29,775 bases of DNA from Chrysochromulina parva. Lineage: Eukaryota > Haptophyta > Prymnesiales > Chrysochromulinaceae. Positions 1 to 9,863 of this stretch are shown here, in pieces; positions within the stretch are counted from its first letter, which is position 1; every line of letters starts with the position of its first letter. Made by a program: the position numbers and the translations under genes. The notes beneath the pieces were generated by a model. The model did not search any database and had not been told where the DNA came from. It saw only the letters and a list, made by a program, of their open reading frames with translations. The stretch is taken from the NCBI GenBank assembly GCA_002887195.1, contig PJAB01000321.1, positions 1 through 29,775 on the forward strand, read 5' to 3'.

Positions 1-681
1 TATATGAACGGGACACATCAAGATACATGCAAGATACATGCACGATACATGCACGATACATGGGATACGTATCCTGATAACAAACCCCCCCAAACTCGAT
101 AACAAACCCCACGTCACCCGTACATGCACATTTACCATTGACATTTACCCCAGCTGTCCGTTCCTCCCAGCTGTCCGTCATTCATGCTGCAGAGTGACCC
201 TATCACATCGACGTGACCAACACAGCGCGTATCCACATACAGTTTCTAGTTTGGAAGAAGGAACCCCTCTAACGTCTTAACGTCTAAGGCTGCCCAATGG
301 ATTAGACCCAGGGATTAGACTACCGACTTTGTGAACAATGCCGCGCCCAAGACTGGCTTCCGGGGTCGTTCCGCTGCCCAAGGATTATCTCGCCCACTTT
401 GTGAACTATGCGCGGAGGCCGGAGCGCAGCGAGCGAAGAGCAAAAAGTCGCGTAATCGGGAAATCGCCAGCGAGAACCGAGATGTGTGGGCTCTCTGAAG
501 GTGACGAAGTGCTTTTTTCCTACCTCCTTGATCATTTTCATAGAATGATCACCTTGATGGTCCCTGCGTCAATCACTTGATTAGAAAGGTTTGGGTGACT
601 GGACACATCGTTACCTCACTAACACATGCTGGTCCTCCAAGGGTAAGACTTGCCGTAACCCGAACGTGTTACGCGCGTACA
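1..681. other. Intergenic spacer with short repeats; no gene supported
   Basis: No convincing coding region. Apart from the 11-bp tandem repeat at its left edge, it holds a near-duplicate around 'actttgtgaac' (about 327 and 398) and a doubled 'ggattagac' (about 299 and 314). Short open frames here lack domain-like composition. It could hold the 3' end or UTR of the small minus-strand gene to its right. Confidence 0.5.
20..63. repeat. Four-copy 11-bp tandem repeat
   Basis: Four consecutive 11-bp units at 20-30, 31-41, 42-52 and 53-63. The first two read 'aagatacatgc', the third 'acgatacatgc' and the last 'acgatacatgg'. The array may extend beyond the left edge of the window. It is a small minisatellite with no visible coding role. 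Confidence 0.85.
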
Positions 682-1131
682 TCACGCCGCCATCAGATAA
701 TCGATGATAGCATCTATGTTTTTCAGATTGTGAAGTCGCCCTTCCCATGCCTTGCGATGGGCCGGACCTGGACCATTGCGTAAAAGCGGTCTGGACGTTG
801 AGCTTTCCGGGCGAAGTTGCCTCTCTGCCAACGAGCACTTTGCATCATCATCATCCGATTTCATCTGGTGAGCAGGGCCGCGGTGAGATGCTCTCAGCAA
901 GCTCGTGGACTGCTGGTCCTCCTCCCTCCTTCGCGTCACTTCCAGCTCGGCTCGCTTTGCTTTAGCATGAGCATCCACAAGGCGCTGCAGCCATACGTCA
1001 TGATGCTCGTCGCTGCACATGACGATTGCTGCGTTCGTTCGAGTGGCGATGGCACCAGTGCGCACCGGAGTGGACAGCAGCGCCGACGTGTGGCTGACCG
1101 CGAGCATACTCAGTGCGACGGTGAGCATCAT
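682..1131 (-). CDS. Small predicted secreted or plastid-targeted protein, unknown function
   Basis: I do not recognise this protein. The start is placed at 1131, the first of two adjacent ATGs with A at -3, giving about 149 residues; the frame is open upstream to 1170 only through a non-ATG codon. The N-terminus is a clear hydrophobic signal-like stretch (MMLTVALSMLAVSHTSA). A Ser/Thr/Arg-rich, acid-poor segment follows, the pattern of a bipartite plastid presequence in algae with secondary plastids or of a secreted protein. The rest is hydrophilic and charged, with DDDD near the middle and a C-terminus ending in IDAIIDYLMAA. The next gene to the right diverges (start 1426), leaving about 295 nt for two promoters. 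The signal segment is the main support; without a homologue the frame could be spurious. Confidence 0.4.
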   Translation of the reverse strand: MMLTVALSMLAVSHTSALLSTPVRTGAIATRTNAAIVMCSDEHHDVWLQRLVDAHAKAKRAELEVTRRREEDQQSTSLLRASHRGPAHQMKSDDDDAKCSLAERQLRPESSTSRPLLRNGPGPAHRKAWEGRLHNLKNIDAIIDYLMAA

Positions 1132-1425
1132 TGTTGTCGGCGTTAGCGGCGCGCTAAAGGCCCCCCACACCGGGCGTTGCGATTCAGGTGCTCGTTTTTA
1201 GCCGACATTTGGCTTCGGTGGTTGGTGTATCTAGACGTTGGGTTTCCAATTTGAGTTACATTTATCCTCACAGTCCTTCAAGATTTTCTGCATAGGGTTC
1301 TGTCCATCCCTTTGCAGTCCCTGAGCACTGACATTTGAAACCTCGGAGATTCAGATGCGGTTTGTGCAGTCTTGGATTCCTGTCGGAGACGGACTGAGCG
1401 GACTTGTGCTACCTCTCCCCAAACG

Positions 1426-4158
1426 ATGCTCCGCCGTGGCGTGGGTGCGCTGGCGGTGGGCGGCGCAGGCTTCGCCGCCTACAAGGCTCTCGCGCCCAAG
1501 GGAGAGGAGAAGGACTTTGGGGGGGGGCCGCTCAAGAAGAAGATCCAGCGCTTCAACTCCCTCGTCGAGCGTGGCCAGAATCCGCAGGAGATCAAGACCC
1601 GCGCGGAGATGATCAAGGCGCTCAAGGCGGGCGAGCTCTTCGATGTCATTATCGTCGGCGCGGGCTGCACCGGTGCGGGCACTGCGCTGGACTGTGCCGC
1701 GCGTGGGCTCAAGACGGCTTGCATTGAGCGCGGCGACTTCTCGAACGAGACCTCGAGCCGGAGCAGCAAGCTGATCTGGGGTGGCTTCAAGTACCTGCAG
1801 GTTGCGTTCGCCGAGCTGCTCAACCGCAGGACACTCTACGAGCCCATCAGCTCCGTGCAAAAGTTCTGGGGTGAGTTCCTCATGGTGTACGAGTGCTGCC
1901 AGGAGCGTACATGGCTCGCAGGCCAGCAGCCCCACCTAGTCGAATACGTGCCGCAGGCGGTACGTGGATCCAGCCCAGCCCACGGCGGCATCTCTTTCTC
2001 TGCGGAACCCGCTGCCGGGCCAGCTCCCCCCCCCTTGCAGGACGCTCACGCACGCCTCGCCATACGACTCGCGCGCCTGCAGGTTCCCTTCAAGAACCTC
2101 GTCCAGTGGCCTCCGTATTTCGACCACCCGTTCTACTCGATCCTGCCGATCCTCGCGGTGCCCGCCTTCCTCTTCTACGACGCCCTTGCCAGGTGCGCGC
2201 CGTGCGGCCTGTGGTGACACCCTGGTGGCCTCCATGGCGTTTGAGGCCTGGTGGCTGAGCAGAGGGAGCGTCCGGTCTCGTGTGGGAGCGCGGTCTCATT
2301 GGGGAGCAAGGGGTGTGGCGCTGACGGGGGATTGGGGAGCAAGGGGTGTGGCGCTGACGGGGGAGGCGGGGCGTCGCGGTAGGGTGGGCGCGTCACCTCC
2401 TGATGACTCACGATGGCTCCATGATCTGCGTGGCTGACGCGCGTGTGTTCTGTGCCCACTCTGCCCTCCTCGCCCGTGCACTTCGCTCGCGTGCTTCCCT
2501 CGGCCGACGCTCTTGGCCTTCGCAGCTGGGGCTCCCCGACGAGCTACGCCATGTCGGCCAGGAAGACGCGCGAGGTCTTCCCACAGCTCAACACGGACAT
2601 CCTTTACTCGGCCGTGTACTGTGAGGCGATGCATAACGACGCGCGCACGGGCACGGCCATCGCGCTCACCGCCGCCATGAAGGGCGCCACGATCGCGAAC
2701 TATGTCGAGATGACGGGGTTCGTGCACGGCGGGCCAGAGGGCGCCACGTGCACGGGCATCGAGTGCATGGACAAGTTGACGGGTGAGAAATTCGTAGTGA
2801 AGGCGCAGGCGGTCATTCTCGCAACGGGCCCGTTCTTGGACGCCGTGCGCCGGATGGACAACCCGAATGCGGACAAGGCCGTCGCGGCTGCTGCGGGCTG
2901 CCACATCGTTCTGCCCGGCTACTTTACACCGGGCGGCATGGGCTTTGCCGAGCTGCGCACCTCGCGCGGCGCCACCATGTACTTTTTGCCGTGGCTCGGC
3001 TCGACGATTGTAGGCTCGACTGACAAGAAGTGTGACGCGACCTCGTCGCCGAACGTGAGCGAGGATGAGATCCAGTACCTCGTCAACGAGGCCGCGACGT
3101 GCCTCTCCACCGACATTCGGCTGCGCCGCTCGGACGTGCTCTCGGCATGGCAGGGCTGGCGGCCGCTCTATCGAGACCCGACCGCGCCGCCGGGCTCGCC
3201 CGTCTCGCGCCACCACGCTATCGGCCACGACCCGAGCACAGGCGTCACCTTCATCTGTGGTGGCAAGTGGTCGACGTACCGCGCGATGGCCGAGGAGCTG
3301 GTGGACAAGGTGATCGCCTTTAAGGGCGACAAGCTCAAGCACGCGCGCCCATGCACGACCAAAGAGATCAAGCTGCTCGGCGGCGAGGGGTACCACAACC
3401 TGCTGCACGTGCAGCTCGTTCAAAAGTACGGCGTCTCGACCGAAGTCGCCAAGCACCTCGTACACGCGTACGGCACCGCGGCCTTCGCCGTGTGCGAACT
3501 CGCCAAACCAACCGCGCGTACGACCTCAAAGCTCGGCGTGCCCACGGATGGTTCGGGCCACGTGGGCCGGCAGATCGCCGTCAACTACCCGTACATCGAG
3601 GCGGAGGTGATCTACGCGTGCAAGCACGAGATGGCGCTCACGGTCAAGGACATGCTCACCACGCGCATGCGCCTGGCCTTCCTGAACTCCGAGGCTGCCA
3701 AGCAAGCGATCCCTCGCGTGGCGGACCTGATGGCCGTTGAGCTCCAGTGGAGTAAGAAGGAGCGCGACGCCAAGGTCCAGGAGGCGTATGACTATATCGG
3801 CCAGTTCGGCGGCCCGATCGCGGATAAGACGGGCTCGACGCTCTCGGCGGCCACCTTCACCGACCTGCACGAGACCTTCCTGAAGATCGATATCGACGGC
3901 TCCGGCTACATCGACGAGGAAGAGCTCAACAAGGCGGCGACCATGCTCGGATTCCCCTTTAGGAACAAGGAGCACCTCAAGGCCAAGTTCAAGGAGATTG
4001 ACGCGGACGGCAACGGCAAGATCACCGAGACCGAGTTCATCGAGTGGTGGAACACACGCTCCACCAAGGGCACACGCAAGCTTGCACAAATGATCTCGCT
4101 CACCGCCGAGAGCGAGGTGGCCCTCGAGAAATCGCTCTGGCCCGAGGCCAAGAAGTAA
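1426..4158 (+). CDS. GPD2: FAD-dependent glycerol-3-phosphate dehydrogenase, mitochondrial, with C-terminal EF-hands
   Basis: Oxidises glycerol-3-phosphate to dihydroxyacetone phosphate and passes electrons to ubiquinone at the inner mitochondrial membrane (glycerophosphate shuttle). Exons are 1426-1959, 2083-2192 and 2526-4158; the introns (123 and 333 nt) are GT-AG and keep frame, giving about 758 residues against 727 in human GPD2. The N-terminus (MLRRGVGALAVGGAGFAAYK) suits a mitochondrial signal or anchor. The dinucleotide-binding motif DVIIVGAGCTGAG lies at residues 73-85, then ERGDFS and SSRSSKLIWGG. Exon 3 carries MHNDAR, ATGPFLDAVRRMD, a GSTD element and GGKWSTYRAMAE. Two canonical EF-hand loops are at about 670-681 (DIDGSGYIDEEE) and 707-718 (DADGNGKITETE), implying calcium control as in animals. 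The ATG at 1426 is the first ATG in this frame. The 123-nt first intron has no in-frame stop, so retention would only insert 41 residues. Confidence 0.95.
2298..2363. repeat. Two-copy 33-bp tandem repeat inside an intron
   Basis: Two identical 33-bp units (2298-2330 and 2331-2363), each beginning 'attggggagcaaggggtgtg', lie back to back inside the second intron of the glycerol-3-phosphate dehydrogenase gene. This partly explains why that intron is longer than most here. Probably length-polymorphic. Confidence 0.9.
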
Positions 4159-4732
4159 GCGAGGAGTGAGGCACGAGAGCAGTCAGGCAATGCTCTCTCT
4201 CCAATACATGGCGCTCAGCATGGCGCGTGTTGCCGCTGGGGGCTGCGCAGAAGAGGCGACCGCGTGTCTTCGCTTGGCCCCCATGCTGCGCGTGGGCGGC
4301 AAGGAGGGGGGCATCGGGCATGCGATATGTGCTTTCAGTGCTGTGACCGAACTGAGTGATGTGAAATCGGTGTGCGGAAGTCGGAAGACCGCGTGGCGCG
4401 TGGCTCGGCTATATAGCGACTATCTTTGCTTTTGTTCCGTTTTGAGCCTGCGGTCCCGTTTTCAAACAACAGATAATACACACGGGCATGCAGACGGGCT
4501 CGGCTAACACGGGCCCCGCCGATGGGCCGCTAAGCGCTAATAACAGCGTACGAAAACGCGCCATGAAAACGCGCGCGCACGTCCGGGGTCGCACCCGCGG
4601 ACGGGAGCGGCGCGCGGCGGGTACGGTTTTTCCGCATCGTAGACGTCGAGTTCGTACGCGATACGCGATGCAAGATGCAACACATGACACTGTGAGTCAT
4701 CGACACGCTCGACTACTGAGTACTGTAGAGTA
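4159..4732. other. Convergent intergenic region; no gene seen
   Basis: This 574-nt stretch separates the 3' ends of the glycerol-3-phosphate dehydrogenase gene (+) and the NYN-LOTUS gene (-), so it should hold both 3' UTRs and polyadenylation sites. It is less GC-rich around 4400-4500, with a 'ctatatagc' at about 4410. No open frame has recognisable domain content. Confidence 0.5.
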
Positions 4733-6463
4733 TCACTCTTGTGCCTTCGCGCTTCGTGCGTAGCTGTCGATGCTCTTCCCTCGGTCGACGTTATGGAACT
4801 CGAGGACGGCGTCGTACGGCGGGTGCTGGAGCATCTCCAGGAACGGTCTCCTCCCCTGCAACCTTTTTCGCCATTTCTGGCCGCGCCCACTAGCCTCGGC
4901 TGCGTGGTCGATGGCAGTCGCCAGCGTGGCCACTAGCACCCATCCGTCGCCAGGCGGGCCTGGTCTCTTGAGCATCGCCTCCGGCGTCCCCACGTGTCGT
5001 TGGAGCACCTCTAGGATGAACGACACGTCGTGAACAACCGACGGCGCGCCGCTCGCGTCATTCGAAGATGCTGAACTGGCAGCCGTCGCCTCATCTGAGG
5101 CAGCTGGCGCTGTCTGGCTGCCATAGTTTCTTTCAATCTGCTGGATCGCGAGATCGAGATTCTTACCCGAGGTCGCGAGGTCGGGTCGAAGCCGAGCGGC
5201 CGCATCCACCGCCCCGAAGACGGCGGCTGCACTTGTTGGCGGAGCTGACGCCGTGGTGCCTGGAGCTGCCGTGACCATCGATGCGCTTCTCATCACCGCA
5301 CCGAGCCACGATGGAAGCAACGTACGAAGCTGGCGCTTCGTGTCCGCCTCGGCCGGTGCGGCTTCGACTGGTGCGGCTTCGGTCCTGGCCACTTGCCTGT
5401 CGCCCCAGCTGCGGGCAGAAGCGGTGGCGGGGGGAGCGGCGGGAGCGGCAGCAGCAGCGGCAGCGGGCTCGGCGGCGGCCATCGCAGCGTTCGACGCGGC
5501 GCCGGCGGGACGCTCACGCTCGCGCTCAGCCTTCCCTCTGCGAATCTCCTCTGCTGCACGCGCGTGCGGCAGCAACTGTACATACGCCTGGTGTGGCAGC
5601 AGCGAGTCCGCAGCCCCCGATGCAGCCCCCGAGGCCATCCCCTGGAGCTCCCCGACTGATGTGGGCCCGAGCCGAAGCTCGAACGCGGACCTCCATGGCT
5701 CGGTTTCGAGCATGTGGCGAAAGTTGACGAAGCCCTCCATGCGCGCCAGACGCCAGCCCGGCTGTTGCCGGTCAATGTGCTGCGCGAGCGTGCCAACGCT
5801 GATCCACGCGCCGTCGGCAAACGGATTGACGACGGCACTGCTGTCGCCGCCGCTTCCGAGGGACAGGTCGTACGCAAGCCCGACGAGCGTTCGCACGTGC
5901 GACGAGTCCGACACTGCACTGGGCATACGTGTGTAATCTATCGAGATGAAGCAGTCGCAGCTCGTGATCAGGGTGCTCCCGGTGCCGACGGCGACGACGC
6001 GTTTGCCCGAGCGGCGCAGGCGCTGCGCGAGTGGCGCAAAATCGCTGTCGTTAGTCACGAGGACGAAGGTGTCGACGACCGAGCGCGCATCCGATTCGTG
6101 AAGTATATCCATGGCACCAATCACGAGCGCGATGTCAGTCGCATTCTTCATCCTCGATGGAGAGGTCGCCATGCGCGGCTCGATGCCGAGCTGCAGCGCC
6201 GCCGTCTTCCACGGTTCGTTTCGAGGTGATGAGAAATCGCCATATACGCGCCGGTCGATGGAGACACCAGGGACTTGTCGGTGGATCTCTTCAAGGATCA
6301 CGCCTGCGAGCCGTGCCGGGACGTTGTCCGCGTCGAACAGGATAGCCATGCGCTGCTTTGCGACATCGCCCGAGTACGCAAGTGAGCGCGCGAGCGTGCG
6401 TAATCGGCTCGTCTGTGGCGCGAGCACAGCCGCGCAGCGGCCTATTGACCTGGCGCATAGCAT
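4733..6463 (-). CDS. NYN-domain nuclease-like protein with two OST-HTH/LOTUS domains, predicted organellar
   Basis: About 576 residues from the ATG at 6463; the frame extends to 6487 only through a TTG. The first 30 residues (MLCARSIGRCAAVLAPQTSR, then RLRTLARSLAYSG) have Arg but no acid, like a mitochondrial presequence. A NYN/DUF88 (PIN-fold) domain follows at about 38-185, with the acidic metal-site pattern kept: FDADN (D44, D46), ATDIALVIGAMD (D110) and VTNDSDF (D139, D141). That pattern predicts RNA cleavage. A first OST-HTH/LOTUS domain (about 189-267) and a second (about 476-557, DGWVLVATLATAIDH) flank a low-complexity Ala/Pro linker. Known NYN-LOTUS proteins include bacterial DUF88 proteins and animal MARF1; LOTUS domains bind RNA or protein partners. 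The gene is head to head with the AlkB-like gene, about 210 nt between starts. Substrate and exact organelle are inferences. Confidence 0.8.
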   Translation of the reverse strand: MLCARSIGRCAAVLAPQTSRLRTLARSLAYSGDVAKQRMAILFDADNVPARLAGVILEEIHRQVPGVSIDRRVYGDFSSPRNEPWKTAALQLGIEPRMATSPSRMKNATDIALVIGAMDILHESDARSVVDTFVLVTNDSDFAPLAQRLRRSGKRVVAVGTGSTLITSCDCFISIDYTRMPSAVSDSSHVRTLVGLAYDLSLGSGGDSSAVVNPFADGAWISVGTLAQHIDRQQPGWRLARMEGFVNFRHMLETEPWRSAFELRLGPTSVGELQGMASGAASGAADSLLPHQAYVQLLPHARAAEEIRRGKAERERERPAGAASNAAMAAAEPAAAAAAAPAAPPATASARSWGDRQVARTEAAPVEAAPAEADTKRQLRTLLPSWLGAVMRSASMVTAAPGTTASAPPTSAAAVFGAVDAAARLRPDLATSGKNLDLAIQQIERNYGSQTAPAASDEATAASSASSNDASGAPSVVHDVSFILEVLQRHVGTPEAMLKRPGPPGDGWVLVATLATAIDHAAEASGRGQKWRKRLQGRRPFLEMLQHPPYDAVLEFHNVDRGKSIDSYARSAKAQE

Positions 6464-6672
6464 CAGTCCGCGCGCACGTCGCCACAAAACTTGACAAATT
6501 TGGAAGAAATTACTTGTATCTCAAAGCCAGACCCTTATACCTTTTCGCTGCCGCCCTGTGCCGAATATAAATCATATCGGCTTTGAGCCGATGTGATTGA
6601 GTTGTAGTATTTGATAAGGTCAAGTCATGTAACGGCGGCCTGACGGTGAACTCGACTGACTCGACGGCCATC
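6464..6672. promoter_or_regulatory. Short divergent promoter region with a hairpin-forming palindrome
   Basis: Only 209 nt separate the start codons of the NYN-LOTUS gene (-) and the AlkB-like gene (+), so both promoters must sit here unless they reach into coding sequence. The stretch is AT-rich for this window (for example 'gaatataaatcatat' at about 6563). It contains a perfect 7-bp stem with a 3-nt loop at 6576-6592 (atcggct, ttg, agccgat). The palindrome could be a transcription-factor site; no factor can be named. Confidence 0.5.
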
Positions 6673-7725
6673 ATGACGTCGACCCACTTCACTCCCCAAG
6701 ACGCCTCCGAGCTCGCTCGCGCAATGCGTGCCGCTCGCAACTACCAGGGCGGTGTCCTCCTGACCGAAAAGGGCGGCGTCACTGAGCCCGACGATATAGA
6801 GGCTGTCGCCAAGTATCGCCGACTGTGCACGCACCTTGCAGATGCGCAGCCCGAACTGCTAGGCTACCGCTCGTGGGGCCCGGATGCAGAAGTCCTCACG
6901 GCTGCCGAGGCGGTCGCCATCATGGATGAAGTTATCCGTCCGCTCGATGAGGGCCAGTGCTGGCAGCGCCGAGGAAGCAGCTCCAGCCAGAACATGGTCA
7001 GTGGCGTGCCTGGAACGCAGAGGCGCACCTTTGGCGTCGAGCTCGATTGCAAGTATCGGGTGATTGAGCGCAGCGAGATGCCTCCACTTCTTGCGGCACT
7101 AGGCGAGCGTCTCCTCAAGCGCTGCGCTAGTTCCGAGTGGCCATTCAGCCGGTGTGCCGACGCGGCGGTCCTATGCGGCTCAGGCTTTGAGCAAGCCTAC
7201 GTTCAGCGGTACGTTCCAGGGACCTCTTCGGCGACGCTGGGCTTCCACTTTGACAGCTTCGGCTCCTTTGGCGAGCTCATCGTCGGCGTCACGCTCGTCG
7301 GTTCGGCACATCTGCTGCTGCGCAAGTGTGGACCGCACCAGAGTGGCGATTTCGTCAAAGACCCGGCGGCGACCATGGACGACACGCGCTCGCTCTGCCT
7401 GCCGCTCGCGCCGCTCGCAGCATACGCGCTGACCGGCATCAGCCGATTCGATCTGAAGCACGCCGTCGTCAGCGATGGCTCCTCCGAACGCCTCTCCGTC
7501 ACGTTTCGTCAAGTCAAGTGGGACCGTGTCCGGCCGCAACGGCCATTGCGTCGGCGCGCAAGGGAGCTCTCTCCGCCGTCTACGAGCAAGAGGCGCGCAT
7601 GCAGGGACGACAGCGATGATGATGCGGATGCCACCAAGCTGCAGGCGTGCATTGATGCTGGCGTTGGCGGCGGCATCACGCTCCTGGTTGAACAGAATGC
7701 ACGAGACTGCTCACAGGAGTGCTGA
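6673..7725 (+). CDS. AlkB-like 2-oxoglutarate/Fe(II) dioxygenase
   Basis: Predicted member of the AlkB family, enzymes that oxidatively remove alkyl groups from nucleic acids (or in some members proteins) using Fe(II) and 2-oxoglutarate. About 350 residues from the first in-frame ATG (6673, A at -3). The jelly-roll core runs from about residue 115 to 285: a VQRYVPGTSS segment, HxD at H192/D194 (GFHFDS), the distal ligand H263 (LKHAVV), and R273/R279 in ERLSVTFR, matching the family's RxxxxxR 2-oxoglutarate motif. All ligand residues are present, so activity is plausible. The C-terminal 60 residues form a basic then acidic tail (RRRARELSPPSTSKRR, DDSDDDADA) that may include a nuclear localisation signal. 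Which AlkB subfamily or substrate cannot be told from sequence alone. Confidence 0.82.
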   Translation: MTSTHFTPQDASELARAMRAARNYQGGVLLTEKGGVTEPDDIEAVAKYRRLCTHLADAQPELLGYRSWGPDAEVLTAAEAVAIMDEVIRPLDEGQCWQRRGSSSSQNMVSGVPGTQRRTFGVELDCKYRVIERSEMPPLLAALGERLLKRCASSEWPFSRCADAAVLCGSGFEQAYVQRYVPGTSSATLGFHFDSFGSFGELIVGVTLVGSAHLLLRKCGPHQSGDFVKDPAATMDDTRSLCLPLAPLAAYALTGISRFDLKHAVVSDGSSERLSVTFRQVKWDRVRPQRPLRRRARELSPPSTSKRRACRDDSDDDADATKLQACIDAGVGGGITLLVEQNARDCSQEC

Positions 7726-8532
7726 GAGAAGCAAAACCCCTTCGGCATCCATTTGACTTGGCCCCTTGATCCCCCACCGGGTCGAGCGGACGGCCGCTCT
7801 TCCTTACGATCGGACCAGTGCACTCTGCTTTGGCGAGAAGACCTGGCATTACAGTGGACCTTTGACATCCCGGAGGGCTCGAAGTCAGTCTCAACCCGGG
7901 CCTGTGTTCCTCTCGAGGAGCGTGGCCGCAGGTCGCGAGCTTTTCCTCTGTTGGTTTAGCCGGAGCGACACACGCTGGTCGGTGATGTCGGGATGATGGC
8001 TGCTACGGGTTGGCAGTTTTCCCTGAGACGAGCACGCAATCGATAGGAAACTCACGTTGGGGAGCGTGGTTCAGCGGATCGGCGTGTGGCAGCCTGGTTT
8101 GTGGTTACACTCTCTCTTATTCGCTCCTCCCAGCTCTCTCTTAAGGAAGTGACTCACCTGCCCGAAACCAACTCCCACGGAAAGCCCACGACAACTAAAA
8201 ATCTGTCATCCATTCCATGTGTGGTTTTATTCCTGGAACTTTTCAGTTCTCTGAAAGAAAACCCTCTCTTGCGGGTAAGTTACAACTTCCGTCTCTCTCT
8301 ACAATCATAGTAGGGGCTAGGGCCGAAGACCTCTAGGCGTCCCCTCTAGACGCTTTCTTCTCTTCTCCTCAAGCACACAAGCTAAACTCTTGGAATGCAC
8401 GACGACAAAAACAACGGGCGGACCGCGACGAAACTGACTTACGACGGAACGACTAATAAAACATGCCCTCGAGATTCCACACGAGTCGCAGAGCCAAAAC
8501 CAGCGAAAAACGACTTGCTTCCGACGGGCAAC
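7726..8532. other. Intergenic region; no gene supported
   Basis: This 807-nt region holds the 3' flank of the AlkB-like gene and the promoter or 5' leader of the ankyrin gene. From about 8090 to 8400 it is poorer in GC and pyrimidine-rich (runs of 'tctctct'), consistent with a promoter or 5' UTR. A 74-codon open frame at 8086-8310 has no recognisable domain or targeting signal, and I do not call it. Confidence 0.45.
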
Positions 8533-9455
8533 ATGGCCCACATACAGCCGCATCAGCTGGTGGAAGCGAGCTTGGAGGGCGATATTGCTGCGATCGGCGA
8601 CCTGCTAGCCGGCGGCGCCGATGTGTCGATTGCAGACGACGAGGGATGGACGCCGCTGATGGCCTCCGCAGCATCGGGGCATCCAGAGGTGACGAGGTTG
8701 CTGCTAGCTGCCGGTGCAAACGTCGACGCGCAAGACCCGGACGGCTGGACCGCATTGTGCTATGCGTGCGAGAACTGTAACGCTGCTGTCGTCGCCGAGC
8801 TCATCTCGGGGGAAGCCCGCACCGACTTGACAACCAAGGACGGTTGGACGGCACTGCACATGGCGTGCGTCGAGGGCAATTCATATGTCTTTGGCATGGT
8901 ATTCGGCGCGGCGCTCACGTCCGAGAGCGATGTGCTCGATGCGACGACCCCTGAGGTGAGGCGTACGCCTCATGCGCGCCGCGCCTGCATCGTGCGACTC
9001 CGCCTAACGTCCGTGCTCGACCAGTCAAGTCTCTCTGACCCGATTCTTCTGCGTCTCTCGGTTGCTCGCAGGGATGGAGCGCGCTCATGTTCGCGGCGCG
9101 TGAGGGCCACACGGCCATCGTGAAAGCCCTCATCGGCTGCGGCGCCGATATCCACACCGTCGACGAGAATGGGCAGACGGCCTTCTCGTATGCGACCGCC
9201 ATGGGCCACTCCGAGGTGATCGAGGCTCTGGCGCATGCAGGCGCCGAGGACACGGGTACGACGCCGCCGACGCCTACGGCGACGCCGCAGCGCTCGGCCA
9301 AGGCGCAGAAGAAGAAGAAGAAGGGTAAGGGCAAGGGAGGCAAGGGGGGTAAGGGCGGCAAGAAGTCGGCGCGCGCCCACGAAGAGAATGCCGTTCACCT
9401 TTCGGGAGCCAAGGCCTCCCCCACCAGTGTGACGGCCTCACCCGGAGACGCCTAA
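8533..9455 (+). CDS. Ankyrin-repeat protein with Lys/Gly-rich tail
   Basis: Two exons, 8533-8955 and 9072-9455, joined across a 116-nt GT-AG intron in phase 0, give about 268 residues. The ATG at 8533 has A at -3 and G at +4 and comes directly before the first repeat. Six ankyrin repeats of about 33 residues can be read, with cores beginning EGWTPLMASAASGH, DGWTALCYACEN, DGWTALHMACVEGN, EGWSALMFAAREGH and NGQTAFSYATAMGH. The intron falls on a repeat boundary, between Glu and Gly of the fifth repeat's EGW. After the repeats comes a low-complexity basic segment (KKKKKGKGKGGKGGKGGKK), possibly for RNA or nuclear contacts. Ankyrin repeats mediate protein binding; no catalytic domain is present, so the specific role is unknown. 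Confidence 0.85.
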
Positions 9456-9863
9456 AACCCTAATGTGAACCGCCCGGGGGGCGCCATGATGATTAGAGGC
9501 CGGGTGTGTCGGAAGTAAATCAAATGCACGCACCCCGCAGCGCACATTCATTGTCTTCTTTTCACGAGACAGATGAGGATCCGGTCAAAACAATCCATTT
9601 CTCAAGGGCCCGGTCGGCGGGCCCAGCTGCCCCCAGGCGCCAGCCCCGGCGGGCCCAGCTGCCCCCCCTTGGCGCCAGCCGCCGGCGCAGTGCAGTGCCG
9701 CCCCGCCCTTGGCCCCGTCCGGCCAGTTTGCGTTTGTTTCGCGTCGGAGGGTGAGGCTGTGGGCTGTCGAGGCCGTGCGTGAACACACGCTGATCGTGAT
9801 GTGGTTCGTATCGGATCTGGCTATCCATACGCTCGGCACGGCACGAGTTTAGTCACAAAAAGT
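9456..9863. other. Intergenic region with imperfect 32-bp tandem repeat
   Basis: The 408 nt between the ankyrin gene and the BioD-like gene carry an imperfect two-copy direct repeat with a 32-bp offset (copies begin at 9615 and 9647). Each copy starts 'cggcgggcccagctgccccc'. Frames through it read as Pro/Ala-rich low complexity. No gene is supported. The promoter of the downstream gene should lie within about 9680-9860. Confidence 0.6.

Noticed and set aside
2296..3465. 389-codon minus-strand frame across the glycerol-3-phosphate dehydrogenase gene
   Set aside because: Shadow of a high-GC third-position coding strand; it crosses an intron boundary and has no domain.
8086..8310. 74-codon frame in the AT-richer stretch before the ankyrin gene
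   Set aside because: It begins with a non-ATG-like context, has no domain or targeting signal, and lies where the ankyrin promoter and 5' leader are expected.
9087..9123. Ankyrin gene as two separate genes in different frames
   Set aside because: A GT-AG intron (8956-9071) joins them precisely on an ankyrin-repeat boundary in phase 0, so one spliced gene explains both.
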